Shown here one piece after another: positions 1-6,934 of a DNA stretch of 15,002 bases (position 1 is the stretch's first letter; each line of letters opens with the position of its first letter). The DNA is from CAYJMQ01 sp964392415 (lineage in GTDB: Bacteria > Bdellovibrionota > JACOXK01 > 2-02-FULL-40-11), in the NCBI GenBank assembly GCA_964392415.1, contig CAYMPL010000049.1, positions 1-15,002 of the forward strand, in the 5' to 3' direction. Position numbers and translations under genes: made by a program. The notes under the pieces were generated by a model. It made no database searches. It saw only the letters and a list, made by a program, of their open reading frames with translations, and was not told the DNA's origin.

Positions 1-226
1 CATCCAATCTTAAAACGGGATTCTTTTTTTCAGATAATTCTTTTTGCCGCTGATCCTTCGCTGTTTTGAGCCGGGCAACACCCCCCAAATGAAAAGGATC
101 CAGATGTTCTTCAAACCGTGAATGAAGATCCCCGGTAAAAAGAAAAGCGACCCGGGATTCTTTCGCAAAGGCATCCCCCCAGCACAATAGCAATAATACA
201 ACAACCGATGCCCCCTCTTTCCTCAA
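1..226 (-). CDS. Secreted UshA-like metallophosphatase / 5'-nucleotidase, N-terminal part (runs off window start)
   Basis: Only about the first 75 residues are in the window; the 3' end lies beyond base 1. I chose the TTG at 226 because AGGAAG (234-239) sits 7 nt upstream and the resulting N-terminus is a classic signal peptide: basic RKEG, a hydrophobic VVVLLLLCW core, then DAFA before KES. ATG codons at 286, 277 and 271 are in frame. The one at 286 would overlap the upstream stop as ATGA, but it gives an awkward N-terminus. The mature part opens with VAFLFTGDLHSRF, in which Asp and His of D-L-H are the expected first metal ligands of the calcineurin-like phosphoesterase fold. GGVARLKT and NPVLRLDG follow, in the order seen in UshA/5'-nucleotidases. 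From the family, it should hydrolyse nucleotides or sugar nucleotides in the periplasm. It is the last visible gene of the aroA-kinase-barrel unit. The substrate cannot be told from this fragment. Confidence 0.72.
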   Translation of the reverse strand, partial: MRKEGASVVVLLLLCWGDAFAKESRVAFLFTGDLHSRFEEHLDPFHLGGVARLKTAKDQRQKELSEKKNPVLRLD

Positions 227-282
227 AAAGGGACTTCCTGCTAAAATATCACACCAAAATTGAGCGAGCATTTTCATAAATT

Positions 283-900
283 TCATTTATCAAACAAATA
301 AGTAACAGCTGCCCCAATGCTGATCAGATGAACATCCATATCGTGATCATCGACGACATCTTCAACCACATGCCGATATTTGAAAACGGGGCCCACATAG
401 AGATTTTCTGTCAGATCAAAATCAAACCCCATGCCTCCGGCATAACTAAAGTTAAAAGTGCTGTTAATACTTTTTGTATAATCAAAGGTCACACCGGGAA
501 GAACAAAGAGATACCATGACATCTCATCTTTAATAAAATAACCTGTGTAACGAAGACCCGGCGCCAAAGTATAAAGATTTTTGTTTTCTTCAATCTTGTT
601 GGTTCCTTTCTCTTTCAGGAGGAGATCGTATTGAAATTCAAGTTCGACCGACAGCCCTTCCCAAAATCCATAACCGGTTCTAAGCCCCACGCCGAGCCCC
701 GATCTAAAATGTTTGCGCGCACGCTGATTGGTCGTGATATCACCCAACCCCTGAAATGAAAACGCCCATCGTCCTTTTTCAAGTTTTACCGGTTTTCTTT
801 TTACAGCCCTTTGCCTCTCCTCCCCGGCCGCGTGAACAAACGCTGTTTGAGAGGCAAAAAAGAAGAGCAACATTACAATGATGATCTGAAGAATTTTCAT
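283..900 (-). CDS. Outer-membrane beta-barrel protein with signal peptide
   Basis: About 205 residues from the ATG at 900. That start gives a clean signal peptide (MKILQ, then a run of I, V, L and F, and AFVHA-AG as likely cleavage region near residue 24). Longer starts exist at 927 (ATG) and 936 (TTG), but they add a hydrophilic lead, and none of the three has a convincing Shine-Dalgarno. After a basic linker (RAVKRKPVKLEKG) the chain alternates aromatic/hydrophobic and polar residues in short strands separated by turns: WAFSFQGLGD, GVGLRTGYGF, LSVELEFQYDLLL, LYTLAPGLRYTGYF, WYLFVLPGVTF, FSYAGGMGFDF, LYVGPVFKYRHV, HLISIGAAVTYLF. This is the pattern of an eight-strand-type OmpA/OmpW-like porin-fold protein, sized to match. 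It follows the deoxynucleoside kinase genes with a gap of about 40 bp and precedes the metallophosphatase. Its ligand is unknown. The family name is inference from pattern; the barrel itself is fairly secure. Confidence 0.75.
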   Translation of the reverse strand: MKILQIIIVMLLFFFASQTAFVHAAGEERQRAVKRKPVKLEKGRWAFSFQGLGDITTNQRARKHFRSGLGVGLRTGYGFWEGLSVELEFQYDLLLKEKGTNKIEENKNLYTLAPGLRYTGYFIKDEMSWYLFVLPGVTFDYTKSINSTFNFSYAGGMGFDFDLTENLYVGPVFKYRHVVEDVVDDHDMDVHLISIGAAVTYLFDK

Positions 901-939
901 GAAATTAGGGGGATGGTATAACTTCATCTGCCGCAAAAG

Positions 940-1620
940 TCAATCGAATTGCATATGGGCCGGATGAAATGTAATAATCCGGGCACCCGTTTGATTTGTT
1001 TCCTGTTTTTCGAGCGTTTTGTAGACGAGATCTGCAACCGTTTCCAAATCATTTTTTCGGGTAACCACATTGAGATTTTCAGTATCGACAATGAGGAGCG
1101 GCCCTGATTGATAATTTCTGATCCATTCCTCATATCGCTGGTTGAGTCTTTCCAGGTAATCGCGTGGAATATTTTTTTCACAATTTCTCCCTCGGCTCCT
1201 GATCCGGTGTTCAAGGGTATCGACAGACGCTTTCAAATAGATCAAAAGATCCGGGGAATGCAAATAACCGGTCATGCATTCAAAAAGCGCGACATAGTTC
1301 CTATAATCGCGTTCATCAAATTTTCCTTCATAATAGAGATTTCTTGAAAACACTTCGACGTCTTCGTAAATCGACCGATCCTGGATGACGGTTTCTGGCT
1401 CGGCCAGAAGCGCTTTGTGATGAAGAAAGCGCTTTGAGAGAAAAAAAATCTGCAGATGAAACGCCCACGCTTTCATATCCTGATAAAAATCTGAAAGATA
1501 GGGATTGGTATCGACCACTTCATAATAAGGCTTCCATCCGAAACGGCTGGAAAGAAGCCCTGTCAATGTCGACTTTCCCACGCCGATATTCCCGGCAATC
1601 GCGATAAATTTCTTCTTCAT
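940..1620 (-). CDS. Deoxynucleoside kinase (dAK/dGK type), copy 1
   Basis: 226 residues, the usual size for bacterial deoxynucleoside kinases. It transfers phosphate from ATP (or another NTP) to the 5'-OH of a deoxynucleoside in the salvage pathway, in the cytoplasm. Visible motifs: P-loop GNIGVGKS (residues 10-17), the substrate-binding stretch EVVDTNPYLSDFYQDM (34-49) and WAFHLQIFFL, the DRS motif (81-83) whose Asp is the catalytic base of the family, and the arginine-rich LID R-x-R-x-R-x-x-E (141-148). The final 20 residues (after LEKQE) extend past the usual end. The start ATG is 9 bp after the stop of the neighbouring kinase. A possible Shine-Dalgarno AAGGGA lies inside that gene, somewhat far away. 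The DRS/NPYL pattern resembles purine deoxynucleoside kinases of Bacillus and Lactobacillus, but base specificity cannot be assigned from motifs alone. Confidence 0.9.
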   Translation of the reverse strand: MKKKFIAIAGNIGVGKSTLTGLLSSRFGWKPYYEVVDTNPYLSDFYQDMKAWAFHLQIFFLSKRFLHHKALLAEPETVIQDRSIYEDVEVFSRNLYYEGKFDERDYRNYVALFECMTGYLHSPDLLIYLKASVDTLEHRIRSRGRNCEKNIPRDYLERLNQRYEEWIRNYQSGPLLIVDTENLNVVTRKNDLETVADLVYKTLEKQETNQTGARIITFHPAHMQFD

Positions 1621-1629
1621 AATTTTGCG

Positions 1630-2250
1630 CTATGTCCCTTTCAATTTTTCCATTACAAGATTTTTAATCTCCGAATAGCCCCTTAAATTAAAAACAAAAT
1701 CGATTTCAGAAGCATCAATCGTCATTACCTCTGTTTCCTTATAGTTTTTAAAAAATTCATCATATCTTTCTGTCAGATTTTTCAGGTATTCGAGATTCAT
1801 TTTTCTCTCAAACGAGCGGTCTCTGAGATAAATACGCCGCATCAGCCCTTGAACATCGGCTTTCAGATAAATAATGAGATCCGGGGCAGCCGCTTTTTTG
1901 TTGAGCGGCTGGAAAACAGAATCAAAAATCTCAATATCCTCCCCTTTCAGCGTGAGTCCGGCAAAGATCCTGTTTTTTGCGAAAAGATAATCAGAAATGA
2001 TGAGTTGCGGGTTGCGCAAAAGATCCATCATAATCAACCGCTGCTGGCGAAAACGGGAGAGAAGAAAAAAAAGCTCCGTATTGAACGCGTTGGCTTCAAT
2101 ATCTTCATAAAACCCTTTCACGAGGAAGGGATTCTCTTCCACGATCTCCAGATACGATTTTGCGTTAAAATCTTTCGCCAAAAGCTCAACGAGCGTTGTT
2201 TTTCCAACCCCGATGACCCCTTCGACAACCATGTAGCGATAGCTGCTCAC
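1630..2250 (-). CDS. Deoxynucleoside kinase, divergent copy 2 (SDYLF instead of DRS)
   Basis: 206 residues with a GTG start at 2250. GAGG lies about 4 nt upstream; an internal ATG at 2232 has no ribosome site. It is the same fold as its downstream neighbour: P-loop GVIGVGKT (11-18), EEENPFLVKGFYED-type substrate loop (about 37-50), AFNTELFFLLSRF, IIYLKADV, and a LID arginine pair with Glu (R143, R145, E148). It differs at the catalytic stretch, which reads ISDYLFAKNRIFAG (85-98). The Asp is kept, but the usual Arg of DRS/ERS is replaced by Tyr. This SDYLF form is a known variant in part of the family. The two kinases are clearly paralogous but far apart in sequence, so this is an old duplication. 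By analogy with the tandem Lactobacillus dAK/dGK genes they could form a heterodimer. The substrate remains open. Confidence 0.87.
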   Translation of the reverse strand: MSSYRYMVVEGVIGVGKTTLVELLAKDFNAKSYLEIVEENPFLVKGFYEDIEANAFNTELFFLLSRFRQQRLIMMDLLRNPQLIISDYLFAKNRIFAGLTLKGEDIEIFDSVFQPLNKKAAAPDLIIYLKADVQGLMRRIYLRDRSFERKMNLEYLKNLTERYDEFFKNYKETEVMTIDASEIDFVFNLRGYSEIKNLVMEKLKGT

Positions 2251-2295
2251 GAGACCTCGGGGAGGATCTTAAGAAAACAGGGATAAAAATTCAAC

Positions 2296-3585
2296 TTAAT
2301 TCGCACACAATCGCTGAAAAGCGCTTATAAAATCAGGAAATGAGACAGAAATAGAAGACAGATCATCGATCTCCAGCGCTCCCCGAACCCTTTGCGCGGC
2401 AACAAAAAGCATCATGGCAATGCGGTGATCACCATGGCTTTGTAGAAAGGCGCTGGAGAGCGGCGTCGGCCCTTCAATGTGTAAATGGTCAATGTGATCC
2501 GAAATTTTTGCCCCCATGCGTCCAAGCCCGTCACAGATGCTTGCTACGCGGTTTGATTCCTTAAATCGAAGCGGCTCTATGCCAAAGATTTTTGTCGTCC
2601 CTGCAGCCTGCGTCGCAAGAAGCGCGACCAGTGGAATCTCATCCAGCGAACGAATCGTCAAAGATTCCGAAATAAAAACTCCTTTCAGTTGGGATGATTT
2701 CACATGGATATTTCCAAAGGGTTCATCGGTATCATCCACGATTTCGGTCTCTATGCTTCCGCTCATTTTCCGGACAATATCGATGAATCCAGTCCGCGTT
2801 GGATTGAGTCCCGCTGATTTTATTTCAAGTTCTGAATCCGGCAAAAGCAGCGCTGCCGCGATGAAAAAAGCGGCTGCCGAAAGATCGCCCGGAATAGTGA
2901 AAGAAGTTCCTTCAAACTTCAGGCCGCATCTCCCTCCCGGCATTTTTATAAAACCCTCTCCCCTGTGAATAGGGATCCCCCATTTTTGAAAGAGTCTCTC
3001 CGTGTGGTCGCGGGTCGGTATGCGTTCAAAAATCTTCATCTCTCCGTTTGCATAAAGTCCCGCCAAAAGAAGGGCGGTTTTGAGCTGGGCGGAGGGGGAC
3101 TTAAAATGATGAGAAATGGCATCCAGCCCCTGAAAAACAGGATCGATAAAAATCGGAGCATGAGAATTTTCCTCCGCCCTGATCCTCCCCCCCATCGAAT
3201 TGAGAAGCGAGATGAGTCCCCCCATCGGACGCCTCCTGAGAGAGGTGTCGCCGGTCAGAACGGAGGGAAAACCCTGGGCGGAAAGAATCGCTGTCAGACA
3301 TCGCAGTGACGTTCCAGAGTTTTTGAGATCCAAAATGGTTTCAGGTTTTTTGAATCCTTTGAGCCCCACTCCCATCATCTCAATACCATCCTTTTTCCTG
3401 CTGATTTCAACACCGAGCTGACTCAGCGCACAGAGTGTCGCATCGGTATCATCCGAGTGAAGAAAATTTTTGAGCCTCGACCGACCCTCGGAAATGGCGG
3501 AGAGAAGAGCGGCCCGGTGTGAAATAGATTTATCTCCCGGGGGAATAAAGACACCTGAAATAGAGTGAAATTTTGGAATCATCAT
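2296..3585 (-). CDS. aroA: 3-phosphoshikimate 1-carboxyvinyltransferase (EPSP synthase)
   Basis: 429 residues from the ATG at 3585 (MMIPKFHS), matching the usual ~430. The frame stays open upstream for 37 more codons, but these are hydrophobic, unlike the family, and run into the divergent gene, so I exclude them. It catalyses shikimate-3-phosphate + PEP -> EPSP in aromatic amino acid synthesis. Landmarks in order: PGDKSISHR (16-24), LDLKNSGTSLR (86-95), GDTSLRRRPM (112-121), SPSAQLK (163-169), TRDHTE (191-196), GDLSAAAF (233-240), DEIPLVALLA (315-324, with the catalytic Asp), RFKESNR (340-346, with catalytic Glu) and SHGDHRIAMM (383-392). Gly91 in the NSGT loop is the common residue, not the alanine of glyphosate-insensitive CP4. 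It is the first gene of the minus-strand unit, with 45 bp to the GTG of the first deoxynucleoside kinase. No Shine-Dalgarno is evident at its own start. Confidence 0.96.
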   Translation of the reverse strand: MMIPKFHSISGVFIPPGDKSISHRAALLSAISEGRSRLKNFLHSDDTDATLCALSQLGVEISRKKDGIEMMGVGLKGFKKPETILDLKNSGTSLRCLTAILSAQGFPSVLTGDTSLRRRPMGGLISLLNSMGGRIRAEENSHAPIFIDPVFQGLDAISHHFKSPSAQLKTALLLAGLYANGEMKIFERIPTRDHTERLFQKWGIPIHRGEGFIKMPGGRCGLKFEGTSFTIPGDLSAAAFFIAAALLLPDSELEIKSAGLNPTRTGFIDIVRKMSGSIETEIVDDTDEPFGNIHVKSSQLKGVFISESLTIRSLDEIPLVALLATQAAGTTKIFGIEPLRFKESNRVASICDGLGRMGAKISDHIDHLHIEGPTPLSSAFLQSHGDHRIAMMLFVAAQRVRGALEIDDLSSISVSFPDFISAFQRLCAN

Positions 3586-3609
3586 TAAAAGACAAGATAA
3601 CAAATTACC

Positions 3610-3638
3610 TAGACAAAAAAAGGGGTTTTTTTTATATC
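3610..3638 (+). promoter_or_regulatory. Candidate promoter for the M16 lipoprotein gene
   Basis: TAGACA (3610-3615, one mismatch to TTGACA), 17 bp, then TATATC (3633-3638). Transcription would begin near 3645, about 25 bp before the ATG at 3671. It shares its -10 region with the oppositely directed aroA candidate, so the two could compete for polymerase. Consensus match only. Confidence 0.35.
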
Positions 3639-3660
3639 TAAAACTATGCAAAAAGGCCAA
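3631..3660 (-). promoter_or_regulatory. Candidate promoter for the aroA unit
   Basis: On the minus strand TTGGCC (3655-3660) and TATAAA (3631-3636) are separated by 18 bp, about 45 bp before the aroA start. The -10 is good and the -35 modest. It overlaps the plus-strand candidate for the M16 gene. The whole 85-bp divergent region (3586-3670) is A/T-rich. Confidence 0.35.
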
Positions 3661-3670
3661 AAAAGATAAA

Positions 3671-6415
3671 ATGAGATTATTCATTTTAATCGCCATGAGT
3701 CTTACGGTCTCTTCCTGCGAGCGCCAAAAGATTGTTCAGGATGAATATGGCATTTATAAGACCCGGCTCAAAAACGGCTTAACCATCCTCATTAAAGAAA
3801 ATCACGCCTCTTTATACGCAACTGGGCTCGCAACGATTCATTTGCGTCTGAAAGCGGGGGCGCTGGATGATCCCCCTGCGCTGGAAGGAATCGCAAATTT
3901 GATTTCTGAAATGCATACGAAAGGAACACCGTCCCGCCCAACGCCCGAAGCGTTTTGGCTGGCAGCCCGTTCTTATGGAGCCATGGTCACAACAGCCGTT
4001 TCTCAAGATGAAACGCTCTTTGAAATAACACTTCCGAGCCAAAATCTTGAGCGGGGGCTTGAACTCCAGGCAGACGCGCTCCTCCATCCAAAATTTGATC
4101 CGACAGAACTTTCGAAAGAAGCGGAAATGATGATTAAAAGGAAATGGGAACGAAAAGAAGATCCAGCCGCTGTCGTCAAAGATTCGCTCGATTCGCTGAG
4201 CCGCCAAAAGGAGTTTCAAACTTTTATCTATGGCGCCGAAGAGAGCCTTAGAAAAATCACGCGAAACGATATTCTTGATTTTTTTACGAAACACTACACC
4301 GCAAATCAGATGATTTTAACCGTGGTGGGCAGCATTCACGCAAAAGAAACCCTCAAAGCCATTCAAAAGTACTATAAATATCTTCCAACGGGAGAAACCC
4401 CCGGAGAAACCCGGCTAACAGCGCTGTCAGCCGATCAAAGCGCGTTTCGATTTATCAGAAAAAAGCACGACATCAAAAACTCATACCTCGGCATCCGGTT
4501 TTCGATGTCTCAGATTCCCGAAGAAGATCAATGGATCATCGAAGCGGTTTCACAATTTCTTGGGAGCGGCAACAGCCCGAGACTCCGAGATGTTTTAAAA
4601 CGGCAAAAAGAGCTTGTAAACGACATCTTTGTCGAAACGGAAATCAATGGCGAAGATGGATTCGTGGATATCATCTCCCGTCTGGACGCAAAAAATATCT
4701 ATGCCGCCGAAACAGCGATTTTTGCTGAACTTGAACGCTTAAAATCCCATCCTATCCCGCTGGAAGAATTTTCAAAAATGAAAACAACCCTATGGACACG
4801 CTATCTCAAAGAACAGGAAACAACGTTAGAATTATCAAAACAACTCTCCAAATTTGAACATTATGCGGGATACCGGAAATTTCATGAACGGCTTAAAAAA
4901 ATATCATCACTGAACCCGAAAGCAGTTCAAGAAATGGCAAAAAAATATTTCGACCTGAAAAAATGCTCGCTGTTTGAATATATTGCTGAAGGGGAAACCC
5001 CGCATCCCTACACCCCGTCCGAGCTTTTGAAGAAATTAGAACAAAACATCAAAGTTTCTGTTAAAAAGACAGCACCAAACACCCCTCCAGACAGCCCCAG
5101 CGAATCCAAACCCATTCTTCCGCTTCTGACCCGGCAAAAATCCTTATCAGAAGACACTTCTCTCAGGCAATATCAACTCAGCAACAATGCTGTCCTCTTT
5201 CTGAAAGAAGAACACGCTCTCCCCATCGCGAGCATCGCCCTCCTCTTCAAAGGAGGGAGGATACATGAGGAAACCTCTAATAGTGGCATCACTCAACTTC
5301 TTTTGAGAACCAGTCTTAAAGGCACAACGACACAAAATGAATTTGAGATCAATCGCGCTTTCGATGAGATTGGCGCAATCGCAGAAACCGTTTGCGAACC
5401 TGATTTTTTTGGATATCTTTTGACTCTCCCGAAAGAATCTATTGATGAGGGGCTACGGATTTTATCAGATATCGTTCTTCACCCCTCTTTCCAAATCCCC
5501 ATTCTAAACCGGGAGAAACAAAATCTCCTTTCTGAAATAGACGAGGCTGAAGATCATCCATTCCTCTATACGGAATGGCTGCTATATGAGGCCGCGCTCA
5601 AAAATCATCCCTATAGTCTTCCAAAACTGGGACACCGTTGGGCTATTTTAAAGATTACCCCTGATCAATTGATCAAATGGCATCACAAGACTATCCAGAG
5701 TCACGGCATGGTTCTTTCCGCAGTGGGCGATTTTATTTCACTCGATATCCGAACCAGCATGGAAAATCATTTTAAGGCTATAAAATCAACCCCCTTGAAA
5801 TATGAAGAGATCGAAGAAATGAAGCCCCCCACGTTCATCACTGAAAATTTCCGGGAGAGAACCCGGTCTCTTACATCGATGGCCATCGGGTTTCAGACAT
5901 CCCCGCTCAATGATCCTGATGAAACTGCTCTGAAACTTCTCGAAACCTTGACACGGGATCAAGGGGGGCGATTTGGATTGAGGCTGAGAACGCAGGAAAA
6001 AATGTCTGATCAGGTCGTATGTCAGTTTAGAAAGTATCTCAAAGGGGGGATCTTTACAACTTATACGACTTTTGTTTCCACCGATGAAAAGAATGTGCTT
6101 CGTATTCTGCTTGAAGAATTCAAAAAACTAAAAAACCACCTGATAGATAAAAGCGAGTTCCGTGCCGCGCAGGCAGTTCTTCGAACGACACTTTTGAATC
6201 ATCTTCAAACATCCCGGAATAAAGCGCTTGAATACGCGCAAACTGAAATTTATGGAAAGCCTCTGACAGCGATCGATGAATTTCTGGAAAGGATAGACGG
6301 GCTTACGCTGGGAGAAATAAACGACACGGCCGAAAAATACTTTGATCTTGAAAAATACACTCTGGGGACGGTGAGGGGAATCGAAGTAAAGAAGGTCATG
6401 CCGAAATCCCAATAA
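3671..6415 (+). CDS. M16-family (insulinase/processing-peptidase fold) double-domain lipoprotein lacking the zinc motif
   Basis: 914 residues. The N-terminus MRLFILIAMSLTVSSC is a lipoprotein signal with lipobox VSSC (Cys16). Position +2 is Glu, which does not favour inner-membrane retention, so the outer-membrane periplasmic face is likely. Two M16 modules follow, about residues 30-440 and 495-905, joined by a Pro/Ser/Thr-rich linker (about 465-485). Each has the usual landmarks: L-x-NGL-type start, GAL-DDPP or GGR-IHEE, the GT after the metal helix, and a later GSG/LRDVLKRQ or RLRTQEKM region. Active members carry HxxEH in one module. Here the equivalent stretches read GIANLISEMHTKGT (73-86) and GITQLLLRTSLKGT (539-552), so the zinc ligands are gone in both. 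It is therefore probably a non-catalytic paralogue acting as scaffold or partner of another M16 enzyme. The frame is intact over its full length, so this is not recent decay. Confidence 0.88.
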   Translation: MRLFILIAMSLTVSSCERQKIVQDEYGIYKTRLKNGLTILIKENHASLYATGLATIHLRLKAGALDDPPALEGIANLISEMHTKGTPSRPTPEAFWLAARSYGAMVTTAVSQDETLFEITLPSQNLERGLELQADALLHPKFDPTELSKEAEMMIKRKWERKEDPAAVVKDSLDSLSRQKEFQTFIYGAEESLRKITRNDILDFFTKHYTANQMILTVVGSIHAKETLKAIQKYYKYLPTGETPGETRLTALSADQSAFRFIRKKHDIKNSYLGIRFSMSQIPEEDQWIIEAVSQFLGSGNSPRLRDVLKRQKELVNDIFVETEINGEDGFVDIISRLDAKNIYAAETAIFAELERLKSHPIPLEEFSKMKTTLWTRYLKEQETTLELSKQLSKFEHYAGYRKFHERLKKISSLNPKAVQEMAKKYFDLKKCSLFEYIAEGETPHPYTPSELLKKLEQNIKVSVKKTAPNTPPDSPSESKPILPLLTRQKSLSEDTSLRQYQLSNNAVLFLKEEHALPIASIALLFKGGRIHEETSNSGITQLLLRTSLKGTTTQNEFEINRAFDEIGAIAETVCEPDFFGYLLTLPKESIDEGLRILSDIVLHPSFQIPILNREKQNLLSEIDEAEDHPFLYTEWLLYEAALKNHPYSLPKLGHRWAILKITPDQLIKWHHKTIQSHGMVLSAVGDFISLDIRTSMENHFKAIKSTPLKYEEIEEMKPPTFITENFRERTRSLTSMAIGFQTSPLNDPDETALKLLETLTRDQGGRFGLRLRTQEKMSDQVVCQFRKYLKGGIFTTYTTFVSTDEKNVLRILLEEFKKLKNHLIDKSEFRAAQAVLRTTLLNHLQTSRNKALEYAQTEIYGKPLTAIDEFLERIDGLTLGEINDTAEKYFDLEKYTLGTVRGIEVKKVMPKSQ

Positions 6416-6425
6416 GTTTCAAAAA

Positions 6426-6827
6426 TCAGGCGCCGCCCAGAGATGGTGAAACAAGGTAGACCTCATCCCCTTCATGGACAGATCTGCCAAATTGAACCCC
6501 GATTTCGTAACCGGGGCCGACGCTTTTGACCTTACGGTGGTTATATTCGATAGAAGCGACCCGCTGCTTGAAACGGTTTTTTTTACCCTGAACATAGATC
6601 AGATCACCCAGCGAAAGTTTTGCCTTTTCTATCTTTATGATTCCGACCTGAATTTTCGGATAATAGTGTGTGATTCGCCCTAGATAGAGAGAAATGGGTG
6701 AAGATTTTTGTTGAACAGAAGACCGTTGAACGACCTGAGGCGGAGGCTCTCCCCCCCTTGTCTCAGAAACCTTCCCCGGATTTTTTTGAATCGTTTTGTG
6801 GCCAAAACGACGCAGAAAGTCAAACAT
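6426..6827 (-). CDS. Small EF-Tu-domain-2-like (translation elongation factor-like) protein
   Basis: 133 residues from the ATG at 6827, chosen because a perfect AGGAGG (6835-6840) stands 7 nt before it. A further-upstream in-frame start would cover that ribosome site. The first ~45 residues are basic and Pro/Gln/Ser-rich (MFDFLRRFGHKTIQ..., EPPPQVV), probably disordered. Residues ~47-127 form one beta-barrel domain: LGRITHYYPKIQVGIIKIEKAKLSLGDLIYVQGKKN, then RVASIEYNHRKVKSVGPGYEIGVQF, then VHEGDEVYLV. The sequence 'THYYPKI-VG...GD-IYV-G...SIEYNH..V...GPG-EIG.....V-EGD-VY-V' is that of stand-alone proteins resembling domain 2 of EF-Tu/IF2 and the C-terminal domain of U32 peptidases. No GTPase domain is present, so it is not a translation GTPase; the role is unknown. 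It is convergent with the M16 gene (10 bp apart) and divergent from nuoCD. Confidence 0.78.
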   Translation of the reverse strand: MFDFLRRFGHKTIQKNPGKVSETRGGEPPPQVVQRSSVQQKSSPISLYLGRITHYYPKIQVGIIKIEKAKLSLGDLIYVQGKKNRFKQRVASIEYNHRKVKSVGPGYEIGVQFGRSVHEGDEVYLVSPSLGGA

Positions 6828-6854
6828 AAATGATCCTCCTGGCTTTTTTTCTTT

Positions 6855-6884
6855 ATTATGAAGTATTATCGGAAAAGGTGTCAA
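6855..6884 (-). promoter_or_regulatory. Strong candidate promoter for the EF-Tu-domain-2-like gene
   Basis: Minus-strand TTGACA (6879-6884, perfect) and CATAAT (6855-6860, one mismatch) with an 18-bp spacer. Transcription would start near 6848 and give a short leader carrying AGGAGG before the ATG at 6827. It is the best sigma70-like match in the left and middle parts of the window. Confidence 0.6.
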
Positions 6885-6896
6885 CTATAAGTTGAC
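6880..6896. promoter_or_regulatory. Palindrome GTCAAC-N5-GTTGAC, candidate operator between divergent genes
   Basis: Perfect 6-bp arms at 6880-6885 and 6891-6896 around TATAA. The left arm contains most of the minus-strand -35. The right arm carries TTGACG, a possible plus-strand -35, although the expected -10 position for nuoCD (around 6915) is poor. A protein binding here could act on both directions. It could also simply reflect two facing -35 boxes. Confidence 0.35.
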
Positions 6897-6934
6897 GCGC
6901 GAGAATCATTTAAGTTATTGATTTGTCTGGTGTG

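Noticed and set aside
10..204. Small minus-strand open frame in the first 200 bases
   Set aside because: It lies in another frame of the metallophosphatase fragment, which has a signal peptide and the D-L-H metal motif.
2516..3309. Plus-strand open frames across aroA
   Set aside because: They are antisense to a gene with all EPSP synthase motifs; the proteins show no domain logic.
3586..3696. 37-codon N-terminal extension of aroA upstream of 3585
   Set aside because: It overlaps the divergent M16 gene, is hydrophobic and unlike EPSP synthases, and the family length is met from 3585.
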